Shown here: piece after piece, positions 38,154 through 39,805 of the stretch
Layout of the letters: each line of letters starts with the position of its first letter
Position numbering within the stretch: position 1 is the first letter of the stretch
DNA from: DATKEG01 sp035544515
GTDB taxonomy: Bacteria > Acidobacteriota > Vicinamibacteria > Fen-336
Direction: 5' to 3'
Assembly: GCA_035544515.1 (NCBI GenBank)
Contig: DATKEG010000256.1
Location: 1-39,805, forward strand
DNA length: 39,805 nucleotides
Translations under genes and position numbers: made by a program
Notes under the pieces: generated by a model
The model's database searches: none
What the model was told of the DNA's origin: nothing
Seen by the model: only the letters and a program-made list of their open reading frames with translations

Positions 38154-39509
38154 GTGCTCGGGCGCACCGTCAAGCACTATCGCATCGAGGACACGCTCGG
38201 CAAGGGCGGCATGGGCGTCGTCTACCGCGCCGTGGACACGCGCCTGGAGCGCCCGGTCGCGCTGAAGTTCCTGCCCGCCGAGTTCACCCGCGACCCCGAG
38301 CGCAAACGCCGCTTCTTCCAGGAGGCGCGCGCGGCCGGCGCGGTCAACCATCCGGCCATCGCGCAGGTCTACGACGTGGACGAGGAGGAGGGCGCCGCCT
38401 TCATCGTCATGGAGCTGGTGGCGGGGAAGACGGTGCGGAGGCTGGTGGAGAACCGCGAGCTGGACCTGCTCGGCGCCCTGGAGATCGGCGGTCAGGTGGC
38501 GGCGGGGCTCGCCCGCGCCCACGAGGCCGGCATCGTGCACCGCGACATCAAGGCCGAGAACATCATGGTGACGCCGGACGGGCACGCCAAGATCCTGGAC
38601 TTCGGCCTGGCCAAGCTGCTCGAGCCGCCCGGCGGCGCCCGCGACGCGCCGTCGGCCGAGGACATCTCCCACCTCGAGACGCTGGCCCGCACGCAGGCGG
38701 GGATGGTGCTGGGCACGCTGCGCTACATGAGCCCCGAGCAGGCGCGCGGACTGGCCGTCGACCACCGCAGCGACATCTTCTCGCTGGGCATCGTCCTCTA
38801 CGAGATGGTGACGGGCCAGCCGCCCTTCACCGGTGGCTCCCCGGTGGACACGTTGCATGCCATCGCCTTCGAGGAGACGCGTCCGGTGACCGCGCTCAAG
38901 GCCAACCTCCCGCCGAGCCTGCAGCGCGTGATCGGCCGCTGCCTGCGCAAGCGCCGAGAGGACCGCTACCCGGACGCACGGGAGCTGGCCGCCGACCTCA
39001 AGGCCGTGCAGCGCGAGGTGGAGAGCGGCATCTCGGGGGCGACCCCCTTGAAGGCGCGCCTCGAAGGCGCCCTGCGCTCCTTGCGTCACGCCACGCCCGG
39101 CACCTGGTTCGTCCCGGCCATGTCCGCCGCGGTCGTCGCCATCGTGCTGCTCGTGATCCTGCGGCCCGAGGCCTGGCCTCCCCTGGTTTTCGGGGTGGGC
39201 CTGCCCGCCCTGTTCATCTACCGGCGCTTTCGCCACCGGCGCCGCCACATGCTGCGCAAGTTCACGGCCAAGGTCCAGAAGCTGCCGGAGGTGCGGATGG
39301 TCTCGGTGTCCGGCGACCACGTGACCGTGGTCGCGGACAAGGCCCTGGCCAAGACCTACGTGCGCGTGAACGCGCTCATGGACTCCGTCAACACGAACAT
39401 GTTCTTCGGCGAGCCGTTCACGGTGACCGTCCGCGACGACGTCTCATTCGACGAGACGCGCGCCCTCCTCACCGGATCCGACGTGCTGTTCGTGCGTGAC
39501 GAGGGGTAG
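38154..39509 (+). CDS. Membrane Ser/Thr protein kinase with two C-terminal helices and a cytoplasmic tail domain
   Basis: 451 residues with a GTG start. The kinase domain covers 9-285: GKGGMGVVY glycine loop, Lys38, HRDIKAEN with Asp131, DFG Asp149, and an activation loop ending GTLRYMSPEQARG. Two hydrophobic segments (about 318-335 and 342-356) form a membrane hairpin, which would return the last 90 residues to the cytoplasm. That tail (KFTAKVQKLPEVRMVSVSG ... VNTNMFFGEPFTVTV) is unlike the C-terminal domain of the other two kinases and is not recognised. The gene starts 21 bp after panE on the same strand. Confidence 0.9.
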   Translation: MLGRTVKHYRIEDTLGKGGMGVVYRAVDTRLERPVALKFLPAEFTRDPERKRRFFQEARAAGAVNHPAIAQVYDVDEEEGAAFIVMELVAGKTVRRLVENRELDLLGALEIGGQVAAGLARAHEAGIVHRDIKAENIMVTPDGHAKILDFGLAKLLEPPGGARDAPSAEDISHLETLARTQAGMVLGTLRYMSPEQARGLAVDHRSDIFSLGIVLYEMVTGQPPFTGGSPVDTLHAIAFEETRPVTALKANLPPSLQRVIGRCLRKRREDRYPDARELAADLKAVQREVESGISGATPLKARLEGALRSLRHATPGTWFVPAMSAAVVAIVLLVILRPEAWPPLVFGVGLPALFIYRRFRHRRRHMLRKFTAKVQKLPEVRMVSVSGDHVTVVADKALAKTYVRVNALMDSVNTNMFFGEPFTVTVRDDVSFDETRALLTGSDVLFVRDEG

Positions 39510-39692
39510 ATCGCCGGTCCATACCTTCTCCAGACGCATCCACGATTCCGGACGCGCGCGACATGCCATCGCTGTTGCCTCTACGCGATGAGAGAGCAGG
39601 GCGCGAGGCGCTTTCCCGGGGTGAAAACTCCCGTGATCGCGCTCACGTCTCGCGAGATATTCCGCGTCGCTGCGGCCGCGGATCGGATCGAA

Positions 39693-39805
39693 TCAGCTCC
39701 CCCCTCCGCCCGTCCCCGGCTCCCGCGGCTCGTTCACCAGGTGCACGGTGCGGGTGGGGAAGGCGAAGCTCGTCCCCGCCTTCTCCACCACCTCCATGAA
39801 CCCGA
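39693..39805 (-). CDS. C-terminus of an MscS-family mechanosensitive channel (partial)
   Basis: Only the last 36 codons are in the window; the gene continues past the right edge. The sequence FMEVVEKAGTSFAFPTRTVH is the typical end of the MscS cytoplasmic vestibule domain, where family members carry I.E.V...G..FAFPSRT. A short Gly-rich tail follows. Confidence 0.8.
   Translation of the reverse strand, partial: GFMEVVEKAGTSFAFPTRTVHLVNEPREPGTGGGGS

Noticed and set aside
35606..39499. Long plus-strand frame covering the permease, panE and kinase region
   Set aside because: It is composed of Arg/Ala/Gly/Pro-rich sequence with no domain. The same DNA encodes recognisable proteins in other frames.
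39648..39657. 10-bp palindrome TCTCGCGAGA in the gap before the MscS tail
   Set aside because: It is a single short CG-rich palindrome with no symmetric extension and no gene start nearby on either strand.

Overview
The window is very GC-rich (by eye about 70 percent), densely coding bacterial chromosome. It carries no mobile element, CRISPR array, rRNA or tRNA gene that I can see. Several features point to a soil- or sediment-type didermic heterotroph: transmembrane Ser/Thr kinases, a glutamate-carboxypeptidase-II-like M28 peptidase, a PafA-like alkaline phosphatase, an Omp85 protein, an OmpA-type lipoprotein, several secreted hydrolases and TTG/GTG starts. Acidobacteriota or a neighbouring lineage is my best guess. 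That is inference from gene content, not from a phylogenetic marker.

Layout. 1-4.7 kb: the tail of a kinase-type gene, then a minus-strand pair, a DUF255/YyaL-aldo-keto reductase fusion followed by cysteine dioxygenase. 4.8-12 kb: secreted amidohydrolase (+), a 66-residue Tudor-like protein (-), secreted M28 peptidase (+) and a HEAT-DUF349 protein (+). 12.1-18.5 kb: pirin (+), a response regulator-msrB pair (-), a secreted hypothetical (+), an acyl-CoA dehydrogenase-membrane dipeptidase operon (-), and two decayed signalling fragments (a receiver-domain tail and a SpoIIE-phosphatase tail). 18.5-24 kb: a DUF2892 membrane protein, an LRR protein, an amidohydrolase-M28 pair, an OmpA/glycine-zipper lipoprotein and a Gfo/Idh/MocA oxidoreductase. 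24-33 kb: secreted M14 peptidase, a kinase and a PafA-like phosphatase (-), an Omp85 protein (+), a CDP-alcohol phosphatidyltransferase (-) and an EF-hand protein (+). 33.5-39.8 kb: hflK-hflC (+), an NCS2-type permease (-), ketopantoate reductase (+), a third kinase (+) and the tail of an MscS channel (-).

How the genes fit together. Two amidohydrolases, two M28 peptidases, an M14 peptidase and an M19 dipeptidase suggest a peptide- and amide-scavenging lifestyle, mostly outside the cytoplasm. A thiol/redox theme recurs in the thioredoxin-fold DUF255-AKR fusion, cysteine dioxygenase and MsrB. Signalling is represented by three kinase-type genes, two of which share an unrecognised C-terminal domain, and by an orphan response regulator.

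The most interesting signals are regulatory. Two near-perfect sigma-54 (-24/-12) sites lie the same short distance upstream of two unlinked envelope genes (18999-19014 minus, 22140-22155 plus). A 17-bp stem at 22938-22988 buries the ribosome binding site of the TTG-initiated oxidoreductase gene. Among proteins, the DUF255-AKR fusion and the duplicated kinase C-terminal domain stand out.
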